A DNA stretch of 17,594 bases. Origin: CAYGZL01 sp964354345 (lineage in GTDB: Bacteria > Chloroflexota > Anaerolineae > Anaerolineales > UBA4823). The notes below the pieces were generated by a model that saw only the letters and a list, made by a program, of their open reading frames with translations, had not been told where the DNA came from and did no database searches. Below, piece after piece: positions 1-8,600 of this stretch. Location: assembly GCA_964354345.1 (NCBI GenBank), contig CAYGZL010000176.1, positions 1 through 17,594 of the forward strand, read 5' to 3'. Each line of letters opens with the position of its first letter. Position 1 is the first letter of the stretch. The translations under genes were made by a program, and so were the position numbers.

Positions 1-1010
1 TTATCGCCAAAGATAAACCCGCCCGCCGGTATGTGCCTGAAGATCATCTCTACCCCAGCCGCGAGGGTAAACTTCAGCTCATTGGTTTCAGCCGGATCGA
101 CTCTTTTGAACGGAGGGACGACCACGGGTCGCTGAAGGGTAGGTTCATCTTTCGGGATGCCAGGTGTGGGAGGGTGCGCCGCAGCTACTGGAGTCTCACG
201 TGTACAGGCACGCAAAGCGGCCAGTAACTCACTCGCACTCTGGTAGCGGTTTTTTGCGAACAGCGCCATCGCCTTGAGCATCACCGCTTCCAGCTCCGGA
301 GTGATGTCCGGATTGAGCCTTCGCGGCGGTTGCAGGGCATCCTCAACGAGGCGCTCGATGCTTTCTACCGGTCGCTGACCGGTCAACAAGACATACAGCG
401 TCGCCCCCACCGAGTAGATGTCGCTGCGCTGGTCGGTTGTGCCCTCCTGCACGCACTGCTCGTAAGGTGCATAGCCAGGCGTATACGCTCGCAAGGCAGT
501 CATCGTGACCCCCACGGGATCGTACATCTTGGCGATGCCGAAATCCACCAGCACCGCCCCGCGCTCGGGATGAATCTTGATGTTGTCGGGCTTGATGTCG
601 CGGTGGATCACCGGGCGATTGCGGCTGTGTAAGAACTCCAGCGCTTCCAACACCTGCTCGATCCAGGTCAGCGCCTGGGCGATCGCACGCCGCGCCTGGT
701 TCTGCTCCAGCAAGTCAGCCAGGTCTGGGCCGGGGATATACTCCATCACCAGGTAGTATCCCTGCCCTGGGTGTATGAAATACTCATGGATCATCGGCAG
801 GTGCAGATGTGTGCCCAAACGCGCCAGCAGGCGGGCTTCATGTTCGAACTGTTGTTCGGCCTGTTCGGTCAGCCTCAGGCTTTCCTTGATCACCACCTGG
901 CGCCCCAGACGCTCATCCGTGGCCAGGTAGACGCAGCCGAAGCCTCCCTGCCCAAGGATGCCCTCGATCCGATAGTGTCCCTGGATAATTTGCCCAACCT
1001 CCAGCGCCAT
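1..1010 (-). CDS. Ser/Thr protein kinase fused to an FGE/SUMF1-like domain (3' end outside window)
   Basis: Reading leftward from the ATG at 1010, 336 codons stay open to the window edge. Residues 13-270 form a Hanks-type kinase: glycine loop GQGGFGCVY (20-28), lysine K42 in VIK, helix-C E58, catalytic HRDIKPDN (136-143), DFG (156-158), APYE in place of APE (181-184) and DQRSDIYSVG (193-202). All catalytic residues are present. A proline-rich linker (about 273-308) follows with no membrane segment. Residues 311-336 then resemble the opening of formylglycine-generating-enzyme/SUMF1 domains (VEMIFRHIPAGGFIFGD, compare the usual MVxVPAGxFxMG). Kinase-FGE fusions are known in bacteria; the second domain may bind or oxidise a substrate, but only its first residues are visible. 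Likely a cytosolic signalling protein. The start is supported by GAGGG about 5 bases upstream. The kinase is certain; the FGE domain is inferred from a short stretch. Confidence 0.93.
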   Translation of the reverse strand, partial: MALEVGQIIQGHYRIEGILGQGGFGCVYLATDERLGRQVVIKESLRLTEQAEQQFEHEARLLARLGTHLHLPMIHEYFIHPGQGYYLVMEYIPGPDLADLLEQNQARRAIAQALTWIEQVLEALEFLHSRNRPVIHRDIKPDNIKIHPERGAVLVDFGIAKMYDPVGVTMTALRAYTPGYAPYEQCVQEGTTDQRSDIYSVGATLYVLLTGQRPVESIERLVEDALQPPRRLNPDITPELEAVMLKAMALFAKNRYQSASELLAALRACTRETPVAAAHPPTPGIPKDEPTLQRPVVVPPFKRVDPAETNELKFTLAAGVEMIFRHIPAGGFIFGD

Positions 1011-1021
1011 AATTCCCTCTC

Positions 1022-1046
1022 CTGGACAGGCTGTCAGCCTGTCCAG
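1022..1046. repeat. Perfect 11-bp stem-loop in the kinase leader
   Basis: CTGGACAGGCT and AGCCTGTCCAG are perfect inverted copies separated by GTC. On the minus strand the stem abuts the kinase ribosome site (GAGAGGG) and start codon. No T-run follows on either strand, so it does not look like an intrinsic terminator. It could be a leader hairpin that affects kinase translation, or a copy of a dispersed palindromic repeat. Similar ACAGGCT..AGCCTGT stems are, from memory, common between genes in environmental bacteria. The structure is certain; the role is unknown. Confidence 0.75.
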
Positions 1047-1049
1047 CGT

Positions 1050-1077
1050 ATCGTAATATTTATCACGAATAAATCAA
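1050..1077 (-). promoter_or_regulatory. Possible promoter of the kinase gene
   Basis: On the minus strand TTGATT (1077-1072) and TACGAT (1055-1050) are 16 bases apart, each matching four of six consensus bases. Transcription would start near 1043, placing the stem-loop 1022-1046 at the 5' end of the message. The match is weak and rests on consensus alone. Confidence 0.25.
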
Positions 1078-1102
1078 GCTAATTTTACCGCACAGCGATA
1101 GA

Positions 1103-1453
1103 TTATAAGCCGTCAACCGTCAGATCTTTCAAGTCAGCCAGCCGATCCAGGCTGGCGCGCTTTGCGGAGCGCGGTGTCCCGGCGTTGGTGATGATCTCCC
1201 GCCTGGGGATGCCCGCCAGCATGGCCGCTTCGTGGATGGCGCAGACCACCTGCGGGTAGAGCAGCGGTTCGCCGCCGAAGGTCATCACGGAAAAGGGATG
1301 ATGGGCCTGGGCGATTTTGCGGACGATTTCAACCGCCAGGTCACGGTCGATCACGGCAGGATGCGTGCGCCGCTTACCTTCCCCCACCTGGCAGTGCTGG
1401 CAGCGTGAGTTGCAGCGGTAGGTGACCTCGAACTCGAGACGCTGGACATTCAT
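1103..1453 (-). CDS. Truncated radical SAM protein
   Basis: The 116-residue product carries the cluster motif C13-x3-C17-x2-C20 within EVTYRCNSRCQHC and the GGEPL motif near residues 60-64, both typical of radical SAM enzymes that reductively cleave S-adenosylmethionine at a [4Fe-4S] cluster. The reading frame then stops. Family members are usually 250-350 residues, so most of the barrel and any substrate-specific C-terminal region are missing, and only about 90 bases remain before the kinase start. The last 20 residues (after IITNAGTPRS) no longer fit the family well, which suggests a deletion or frameshift near the 3' end. It starts 14 bases after the SDR stop on the same strand, so the two are probably cotranscribed. 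The ribosome site is poor (ACAGG touching the ATG). Probably non-functional, or only a cluster-binding remnant. Confidence 0.75.
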   Translation of the reverse strand: MNVQRLEFEVTYRCNSRCQHCQVGEGKRRTHPAVIDRDLAVEIVRKIAQAHHPFSVMTFGGEPLLYPQVVCAIHEAAMLAGIPRREIITNAGTPRSAKRASLDRLADLKDLTVDGL

Positions 1454-1467
1454 CCTGTCGCGTGGAT

Positions 1468-2310
1468 CTATCGATTACTGGCTTTGACGCGTTTCACTAT
1501 CGGTTTTAGAACTACTTCCACCACCATCCGTTCATACAACCTGGGTGCGATCCTGTTCAGCCAGACGCCGAACACGCCGGGAAACATCAACACCTCACGT
1601 TTGCGCTTTTCAGCCGCCAGCAGCACACGCCGGGCGCACTCATCGGCGGTCATCATCTTGTCGGTGTAGAGGGCTCTCCCAGAGGGGCCTTTCGGTTGGC
1701 CGTCTTTATTCATGTATCGCTCGTGAAACTCGGTAACCACCCAGTAGGGGCAGACGACTGTCACGCTGACTCCGTGTTTTGCCAGCTCCATGCGTAGTGT
1801 GTCAGAAAAGCCATGCATGGCAAATTTACTGGATATGTAGGGTGTGTTATATGGCAACGCCAGCTTGCCCCCCAGGCTCGAGATGTTCACCAGCCGACCA
1901 CGGCTTTGCTTAAGATAAGGCAAGGCATGGTAGCTGCAGTACAGCATGCCATAGAAGTTCACCTCCATCACCTGTTTGAACAGGCTCAGGTCGTGCAGCT
2001 CCTCGAATAATGCTGTCACTGCAATCCCGGCATTGTTGACCAGCATATCTACCTTTTGATAGGCTTCAATCGTGCGCTGCACCATCGCCTGGCATTGATC
2101 TTCATCACGGATATCGGTGGGCACCGCGATCGCTTTACCGCCGCGCGGCTGGCATTCCTGTGCCAGGGCTTCCAGGCGACCGGCATCGCGAGCAGCCAGT
2201 GTTAACCAGGCGCCCTGGTCTGCCAGGCGCAACGCCAGCGCCCTACCGATCCCGCTGGAAGCGCCGGTGATGATAACGGATTGTTCGCAGAAAGGTTGGG
2301 TTTGTTGCAT
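1468..2310 (-). CDS. SDR-family NAD(P)-dependent oxidoreductase
   Basis: A classical short-chain dehydrogenase/reductase of 280 residues. Visible features are the dinucleotide-binding TGASSGIG (15-22), NNAG (92-95), the catalytic serine in NISS (144 or 145), and Y158-x3-K162 in YISSK. The residues needed for hydride transfer between NAD(P) and a hydroxyl/carbonyl substrate are present. The arginines at 41 and 45 after the second strand, with no acidic residue at that strand's end, lean towards NADP(H), but this is inference. Residues 240-272 form a hydrophobic tail, as in membrane-associated SDRs acting on lipid or retinol-like substrates. The ribosome site is weak (GGAAGAG about ten bases upstream, or AGAAG three bases upstream). 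The truncated radical SAM gene follows 14 bases downstream. The substrate cannot be deduced. Confidence 0.93.
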   Translation of the reverse strand: MQQTQPFCEQSVIITGASSGIGRALALRLADQGAWLTLAARDAGRLEALAQECQPRGGKAIAVPTDIRDEDQCQAMVQRTIEAYQKVDMLVNNAGIAVTALFEELHDLSLFKQVMEVNFYGMLYCSYHALPYLKQSRGRLVNISSLGGKLALPYNTPYISSKFAMHGFSDTLRMELAKHGVSVTVVCPYWVVTEFHERYMNKDGQPKGPSGRALYTDKMMTADECARRVLLAAEKRKREVLMFPGVFGVWLNRIAPRLYERMVVEVVLKPIVKRVKASNR

Positions 2311-2428
2311 AGGCTTCTATCTCTTCCGGCGGTGATCGCAGGTCGGATAACCATTAGCTGCGGCACCGGATCTGAACGGACCCGCAACCGAATAGCAATG
2401 AGCATCCACGCTGGATAAAAAATATATT

Positions 2429-3319
2429 TTATTTGACAAAGGACACGTGATAAGACTCGGAATTTACCTTATTCCGCTTCTTGCAACTCGGGCACTCGAC
2501 CACGGTCCAGTTCTGGTAGCGCAAACCCTCCATCCATTGATGACCACACGCGCCGCAGATGACACTGCCGACAAAGTTATCGTTGATGCCACGCGCCGCC
2601 ATTTCCAGGGAAAAAGTATCCGGCAGGCCGGTGGTAGAACCTTCCACGCTGGCTGAGCTCACGTCGGTCTGCCAGGGCAGCAGGTGCTCTTTGTAAAGCC
2701 CCTTGACATCCATGCCCCAGTTGCCGTTGTTCGTTTCGACAACGATGTAATACTGCGCCTGATCCACACTCCTGGTCAGCAGGTATTCCTTGGCCAGCTC
2801 GGTATCCGGACAGCGATACTCTTCATAGTAATTATTGTTGCGGCTGTCCCGATATTTTTTCACCAGACTGACCTGCGAGAAATCGTGGACCGGCGGAGGT
2901 GGGACGACCTGATCAGGTACTGGTTCCTGGTCGTTTTTCCGTTGCCCACCATTTTTCTCGAAGGCGGCCTTTGCCTGCGCCCATAGGGTATGACTCAGAC
3001 TCTCACCCGCCAGGATGGCTTCGTACTGGCCGTTATCGACCGGATAAAACCCAAAAATCATGGGCTCCGTGCAGATCAACTGGTGGGTATCCTGGGCTTC
3101 GTGAATGCAGTCCAGCGTCAGCAGCGCCTGGCGCGCGCTGGTCTGGTTCTCGAAGGTATACAGGATGAAAGGATCGAACTTCTGGCGCATGTTGCGCGTC
3201 TTCCAGTAAGCCAGCGCCTGGTCGAAGGTGAGCTGGCGCGTGCCGCGGTTGTCGCCCTCTTTGAAGGCCGGTTTTTGTGAGGCGGCCTTTTTGCCGAACA
3301 ATTTTTGGAAGATATTCAT
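2429..3319 (-). CDS. Uncharacterised protein with C-terminal zinc ribbon and probable internal duplication
   Basis: I do not recognise this family. The 296-residue protein begins MNIFQKLFGKK, a basic N-terminus without a signal peptide. Two regions look related: residues 53-107 (aromatic start, SARQALL helix, then beta strands ending near YEAILAGESL) and 165-215 (YEEYRC start, LAKEYLL helix, then YYIVVETNNGNWG). They are joined by a basic/acidic stretch and the proline run 140-143. The C-terminus has C255-x2-C258 and C276-x2-C279, a zinc ribbon suited to nucleic-acid or protein binding. The start has AGGA six bases upstream. A candidate extended -10 box lies at 3406-3414. It is followed after 118 bases by the SDR gene on the same strand and is divergent from the nitroreductase. 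Function unknown; the zinc ribbon is the firm part. Confidence 0.85.
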   Translation of the reverse strand: MNIFQKLFGKKAASQKPAFKEGDNRGTRQLTFDQALAYWKTRNMRQKFDPFILYTFENQTSARQALLTLDCIHEAQDTHQLICTEPMIFGFYPVDNGQYEAILAGESLSHTLWAQAKAAFEKNGGQRKNDQEPVPDQVVPPPPVHDFSQVSLVKKYRDSRNNNYYEEYRCPDTELAKEYLLTRSVDQAQYYIVVETNNGNWGMDVKGLYKEHLLPWQTDVSSASVEGSTTGLPDTFSLEMAARGINDNFVGSVICGACGHQWMEGLRYQNWTVVECPSCKKRNKVNSESYHVSFVK

Positions 3320-3405
3320 AAATTTTCCTATTTATTTTTGGAATATAAGTTTATGTAGCCGATCGGATGTAATCAGATATGTGGAATACACGATTGGGTA
3401 AATTG

Positions 3406-3414
3406 AGTATAGCA
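3406..3414 (-). promoter_or_regulatory. Candidate extended -10 promoter for the zinc-ribbon gene
   Basis: The minus strand reads TGCTATACT, an extended -10 element (TGnTATAAT with one mismatch). Transcription would begin near 3399, leaving an AT-rich leader of about 80 bases before the ATG at 3319. No good -35 box is seen, which extended -10 promoters can tolerate. Confidence 0.4.
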
Positions 3415-3456
3415 TAAAATTATTGTTATGTATGAGCTGGGGATATATAGAAAAAT

Positions 3457-3503
3457 ATTCTTTGCGCCTCTTGGTGCATTCTTTGTGTGCTTAGTGTTAA
3501 AAT
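3457..3503 (-). repeat. CACNAAG-type periodic repeat patch A (single arm)
   Basis: Read on the minus strand, the stretch opens with TTAACACTAAG and continues with CACACAAAG, GCACCAAG and GCGCAAAG, each variant 9-11 bases from the next. It is a degenerate member of the repeat also seen at 9214-9247, 14807-14892, 15791-15831 and 16240-16280. It ends about 20 bases before the nitroreductase start. Only one arm is present here. Confidence 0.6.
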
Positions 3504-3524
3504 ATCCTTAAAGGAGATTTTGAA

Positions 3525-4094
3525 ATGATCCGCGATTTGATCCTGCGCAACCGAAGTTACCGCCGTTTCCATCAAGATATCCCGGTCAGCCGGGAAACGC
3601 TGCTCGAGCTGGTTGATCTGGCGCGTCTGTCTGGTTCAGCCAGCAACCGCCAGGCGTTGAAATATATCCTCTCGCATGATCCAGGTAAAAACGCCAGCAT
3701 CTTTCCCTGTCTGGGCTGGGCGGGCTACCTGGTGGGCTGGGGTGGACCGCAGGAAGGCGAGCGACCGGCGGCCTATATCATCCTCCTGGGCGATAAACGC
3801 ATCAACCCGAGCTTTGGCATTGATCCCGGCATCGCGGCGCAAAGCATCCTGCTTGGCGCGGCAGAGCGCGGCCTGGGCGGCTGCATGATCGGCTCAGCCC
3901 AAAAACCTGAGCTGCGCCAGGCGCTGTCCATTCCAGAGGATTTCGAGATCTTGCTGGTCATCGCTCTTGGCCAACCGAAAGAGACTGTAGTGTTGGAGAC
4001 GGTCGGAGAAGACGGCGACATTAAATACTGGCGTGATGCCCAGATGGTTCATCATGTCCCCAAGCGCAAGCTGGAAGACCTGATTGTTGAATGA
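3525..4094 (+). CDS. Nitroreductase-family FMN-dependent oxidoreductase
   Basis: A 189-residue protein, about the usual length for the family. It shows the N-terminal RNRSYRRF (8-15) and SASNRQ (38-43) elements that contact the FMN phosphate in nitroreductases, GGCMIGS (118-124) and ALGQPKE (147-153) near the C-terminal flavin-contact region, and the YWRD and VPKRKLEDL tail found in many short anaerobe versions. Such enzymes use NAD(P)H to reduce nitro groups, quinones, flavins or enones; the physiological substrate is not predictable here. No iron-sulfur extension is present. The start has a strong AAAGGAG seven bases upstream. The DUF6144 gene begins 63 bases downstream on the same strand and is probably cotranscribed. 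Confidence 0.93.
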   Translation: MIRDLILRNRSYRRFHQDIPVSRETLLELVDLARLSGSASNRQALKYILSHDPGKNASIFPCLGWAGYLVGWGGPQEGERPAAYIILLGDKRINPSFGIDPGIAAQSILLGAAERGLGGCMIGSAQKPELRQALSIPEDFEILLVIALGQPKETVVLETVGEDGDIKYWRDAQMVHHVPKRKLEDLIVE

Positions 4095-4157
4095 GTACAA
4101 TTGAACTTTTAGGATGCTCCAGTTGTTAACTTATAAATAACAGATGAGGAGTTGTCC

Positions 4158-5156
4158 ATGGATCGCGAAGGATTTCGTCGTTTTTTAATCGCCCGGAAAC
4201 TGGCGGAGCATGAAATCAACCAGCAAATCGATCTGGTCGAGCAGTTTGTTACATTCCTGGAACACAGACCGGATCGTCAGGTCGCGCTGCCTGCCAGCTC
4301 CGCTGATACCCGGCAGTTTATCGCTCTGCTGGTCGAGGAGAAGAGCGATACCTACGAGAACATCCTGGCGCTGCTCCGCTACGGACGTTACTCACGCAAC
4401 AACGCCATCATTCTGCCAGCCCTCGAATTGCTGGATGGCGGTGAAGTGATGAATAACCTGTACGCCAGGGTGGGAGAAGCCGTGGGCGAGACCGTGCGGG
4501 ATGAAATTTTCGCGGGGATTGAGCTGCCCACCTGGGGCACGCCTAATTCTCTCAAGCCATCCCTGATGCGTGTGGTGGTGGAGCGGATGGAACGCCTGAT
4601 AGATCCAGTGCGGTTAACCCAACTGCTCTCTGGCTGTTTGCGCGATCTGGCTGACGAATATTTTATCGAAGACCGGCGCCAATATATTGAATGCGGCGAT
4701 ATCGACGCATATTTGGATTTCAAGCGTCGGGAACATCTGTCAGAATTGGAAAAAATCAGGTCTGCAGGCGATTTATACTTTAACCAGGAAATTACCGCTG
4801 AAGTGCTGGATTATGTGCGTGCAAACCAGGAAGTGGCAGTGGGGGAACGCCAGGGTACGATCCTGTATGTCACGAAAATCCCCTACATGGCGAAAGAGTA
4901 CCTGGCTGAGTCCGATCCCCGGAAGAAGCGTTATTACGCCTGCCACTGCCCCTGGGTCAGAGAAGCGATCATGGGCAAAGGAGCCCAGGTGCCGGCGATC
5001 TTCTGCCAATGCTCGGCAGGTTTCCACAAGAAATCCTGGGAGGTCATCTTCGACCAACAGCTTCAAGTCGAGGTGCTCGAATCTGTCTTGAATGGTGATT
5101 TACGCTGCCGGTTTGCCATTCACCTGCCGCCCGAGCGGTTGGGATTGGCGCGGTGA
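4158..5156 (+). CDS. DUF6144-family protein with cysteine pairs and V4R-like C-terminus
   Basis: The ATG at 4158 is chosen over a TTG six bases earlier because GAGGAG (4146-4151) is then correctly spaced; the product is 332 residues. Residues 1-95 look helical, in a pattern resembling the SAM-like core-binding fold of tyrosine recombinases (FRRFL, VEQFVTFLE, RQFIALL, NILALLRY), but no recombinase catalytic domain follows. The C-terminal half has C262-x-C264 (ACHCPWVREAIM) and C283-x-C285 (FCQCSAGFHKKSWEVIF), a likely metal-binding set with H290, and ends VLESVLNGDLRCRFAIHL, as in V4R-like and small-molecule-binding domains. I recognise the overall pattern as DUF6144, whose function is unknown. 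It lies 63 bases after the nitroreductase. Family assignment is from memory of its signature. Confidence 0.82.
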   Translation: MDREGFRRFLIARKLAEHEINQQIDLVEQFVTFLEHRPDRQVALPASSADTRQFIALLVEEKSDTYENILALLRYGRYSRNNAIILPALELLDGGEVMNNLYARVGEAVGETVRDEIFAGIELPTWGTPNSLKPSLMRVVVERMERLIDPVRLTQLLSGCLRDLADEYFIEDRRQYIECGDIDAYLDFKRREHLSELEKIRSAGDLYFNQEITAEVLDYVRANQEVAVGERQGTILYVTKIPYMAKEYLAESDPRKKRYYACHCPWVREAIMGKGAQVPAIFCQCSAGFHKKSWEVIFDQQLQVEVLESVLNGDLRCRFAIHLPPERLGLAR

Positions 5157-5594
5157 AAAGGAGATCAACGAAAACGAATTTTGCGCGATCTCGGCTCAGC
5201 CGCTGCCTACTACTTAAAAACGACGCTCAAACCGAGTGAAGTCATCGGAATTTCCTCCTGAAGTGCGACACTGCTGGCATCAGTAGATGCCATGACGCCG
5301 ATGCCAAAATCGGTCGGCGCTCAGTTGCGTAGGCTGGGTGCAGTTGGGGATGTGTGTGTCCGTTATTTCGACGCTGACGGCGTGCCTATCCAAACACCCC
5401 TGAATGATCGCGTCATCGGCATGGAGCTTGATCAGCTACGCCGGGTGAAACGCTCAGTGGGAATCGCCGGTGGTAAACGTAAGCTGGCTGCCATCCGTGG
5501 CGCAGTGCGCGGCGGGTTTATCAATGTCTTGATTACAGACTTGTTCACTGCGCAGGCGCTGGTTTCTGGAGACGATGATCCCTCGGCCAACTGA
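5157..5594 (+). pseudogene. Decayed SorC-family sugar-responsive regulator remnant
   Basis: In a single frame from about 5166, residues RKRILRDLGSAAAYYL and LKPSEVIGISS match the start of the SorC sugar-binding domain. An in-frame TGA (5259-5261) falls where family members carry tryptophan (GISSW), a single-base change from TGG. The frame then continues SATLLASVDAM, loses roughly 90 residues of the domain middle, and resumes at LRRLGAVGDVCVRYFDADG through TPLNDRVIGMELDQLRRV and AAIRGAVRGGFINVLITD to a stop at 5594. The N-terminal helix-turn-helix is absent. Three independent lesions (missing N-terminus, nonsense codon, internal deletion) mark a pseudogene. It begins directly after the DUF6144 stop, in the same frame, and ends 8 bases from the convergent surface-protein gene. 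A short protein from the ATG at 5292 is possible but would be only the C-terminal effector-domain piece. Confidence 0.85.
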
Positions 5595-5602
5595 ATCCTT
5601 AC

Positions 5603-8600
5603 TTATTCAATATTATCGGTAATCTGCCAGTCTTCTGCAGCCTCCAGCGCGGCTCTCCTCCGCCGCTGTGCATTTATGAAAACGATTACCCCGATCCCGA
5701 TCACAAGCACGCCAGCCAGACCGCCAATCAGCCAGGGCAAGGTACCCAGGACTGGACGTGTGGATAGCGTTGCATGCCATACGTACCTGTCAACCCCAAT
5801 CTGTTCCCAATAGATGGTATTCCTGATCTCGATCGCTTTGCCGGGCGACTTCCCGGGCTGCTGAGCCGCGATCTGGATGGTATTTTCTACGCCATCGAAG
5901 GCCGGCTCGATATACAGCCAGATCTCCTGCGTTTTTTGGGTGATCGTCAATGGGTAGGTAAAGCTGAGCCCTTCGTACGGCGCGCCGTACGTAAGCGTGA
6001 CCTGCAGGATGGCAGGCGCGCTGTTGAGTTGGATCAGCGTCTTGGAGCCTGGAACAACCGGATGATCTCGCCGGTAAGGCGAGTAAATACCCAGAGCTGA
6101 GTCACCCAACCCCTTGATCGAGCGCATCCCAGGTTTCCAGGGGTAATCCGCCGTCACCACGCTCGCGCCTACCAACGCCTGGTATGAGCCAGGCGTGGTG
6201 AACAGCACACCGACTCCGCGCAGGCTGGCGATGTTGGGTCCAGACGCGCCTGCCGGAGGCGTCTTGTGATAGGGATTCGGCCTCCAATCATAAACCTGTT
6301 TTTCGGTCTCACCAGCCGAGGAAGGACCCAGCACTGCCACGTAGGGATACGGACCGCCGGTCATTCCCGGTGGAGCATAGGCGTTCCAACTGCCGGTGCC
6401 GTGCTGGAAGTAGGTGATATCGGAGAGGGGATCACTTAGCTCGTAAAATGCCTCCGATGTGCCGGCGCAGAGCCACTGACCGGCATCGTCTTCGACAACC
6501 AGATAAAAGTTCGTACCTGTGGGAAGGTTGAGCCAGGTCCACAAATACAGGTAGCCGCGTGCGTCGAAGGCTTGATCCTGCGGTACGATCAAACCCGCTC
6601 CCCAACCGGTTGCCTCGACCTCAGCGACCACCCCTTGACTCCAGAACTGATACGCAGCCCTGGCGCTGACCGACACACTCACCTTTGAGCCGACGTCAGC
6701 GAAGGTTTGGATCGAGCCGGATTTGACGGCATGGTAATCTTCGAGGATGCGGAATGAATCGACATACACCGCATGGCTGGCGAAGACCTGGTCAATCAAG
6801 GTCTTTTGATCAGGCAGCGAGAGCGCCAGGGCGTCGTAGAGGTCCTTGATGTAATAGATATGCCGCACCTCGGTTGGGAAGGGCTCATTTCGGTTTCGAA
6901 CGCCAGTGAATGCCCCCAGTTTCTGCTCCAGGTTGTAGTATTCAAACTGCCCCGCGTAGGTATCCGCATCGCCGGTAAACTGAGTGATGACTGTGCCGGG
7001 GTAATACTTCGGAAAGGTGTAGCTTCCGCTTAAGATCGCCCACAGCCGCTCCAGCGGGACTTGCATGCCGTCTTGATCGGCGGGATCCACCGGATCGTAG
7101 AGATCCCACAGCAGCGAAGCGACGCAGTTTTCCTCGTCGCCGCGCGCCACCAGGTTGGGCAGGTTTTCTTCACCTGGAACCAGGTCCTGGTAGAGCGAAC
7201 GGTCTTGCCAGGATTTATAGAGATCGTAGGTCTGCTTGCGCTGGTCGGCTGGCAGACTGGGGATCACATTCTGGTGATAGTTGATCTCGAAGTTGAGCAT
7301 CTCCGGGAAAGGACCGCCATCGGCGAGGGTGTAGATGAATGGCGCCAAAAGGTCCTGCATGTATGGCTCGCCAGCCTGGTTCATCTGGTCGGCGATGACC
7401 AGCGCCATGAATTCGGCGAAGCCTTCCACCACTGCATCGCTGCTGGAGAGTGCATTGAGCAGGTATGCGCCGTGGTTTGTATCAAAGTCAATGATATGGT
7501 TGCCGTTGATATCGCCGGCGATGCCAATCCCGCTTTGCTCCTGATGCATGGGTGGGAAGCGGGAGCCATAGACGCTCCACATCACGTAGTGAGAGAACTC
7601 ATGCCACTCCCGGTTCTTGGGCGCGTTGCCATCATTCCATTCGCTGTCGCCCTCAAAAAAAGTGATGCCAGCGCCGCCGGCTGAAGTCGGATCGGGTGAA
7701 AAAATATAAACCGGCGCAGGTGTTGCAGCCAGACGGACATTCAACTTTTGGTAGACCTGCCAGGCCTGGTTGAGATGGTAATAGATCAGCGCCGCGTCGA
7801 GGGCATGATCCTCGCGCACATCCGCCGTTTCGGCTTTGTCCTCCAAATCTTCGAAGACCAGGTCTTTGCGTAAATCTGATTCGTCAGCAATAGTGAACCA
7901 GGTGTCTACGTCGTTGAATACTGCGCCAATTGCGCCGCCTTTGCCAAAGAATGCCTGGGAAAATTCGTTCAGCGGCTGGTCGATCAGGGTGTAGGCGCCG
8001 GTTTGCACCTCCAGGAGGCGCACCTGCAGCAACCAGTCGCGGGAGGGGATGCCGATCAGCGGGCTGCAGATGCGGTATTTGCCCTGGGCATCTGCTGCGA
8101 CCCAGTTCCGATTGACGATGACATCACGAACGAGAAGCGGGTTGAAAGCCTGGGTGGGATCCGACCACCACAACGATACTTCCACGCCAGGTAAGGGCAA
8201 GCCACCGCGCAGCTTCAGGCTGACCTGTCCAGAGATGCACAGCAGGCGAACCAAAAAGGTTGCGCTGGTCGATTTCTTCCCGCTGGCGTCGCTATACACA
8301 GCTACCACGGGATATTCGCCCTCTTCAGCGTCGATAGGCACCTGGATTAATACTCGGATGCGTCCGTTGGCGTCAGAGCGCCCCTCGCCTGCCAGTTGGC
8401 CATCCACGCCATCCCAACGCACCTCCACATCCGTATTGGCAGGGAAACCTTCACCAGTCACCTCCACTTCTGAGCCAGGCGCGCCTTGCTCAGGCTGCAG
8501 TTGGATCATCGCCTGTGAAGCGGCTGGCGGGGCTGCCAGGTTGGCTGGCCCACAGTCACATAATGTGAAGGTAGTGTCCGGGTGCTCGAGGATCACGACC

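Noticed and set aside
330..1082. Plus-strand open frames over the kinase
   Set aside because: They lie antisense to a kinase with complete motifs and show no family resemblance or ribosome sites.
5259..5261. TGA as a recoded selenocysteine or tryptophan codon
   Set aside because: The SorC frame also lacks its N-terminus and middle, no insertion element is seen, and other genes here use TGA as stop, so nonsense decay is simpler.
7061..7684. 207-residue plus-strand open frame
   Set aside because: Antisense to the metallopeptidase-like core of the surface protein; composition reflects the complement of that gene.
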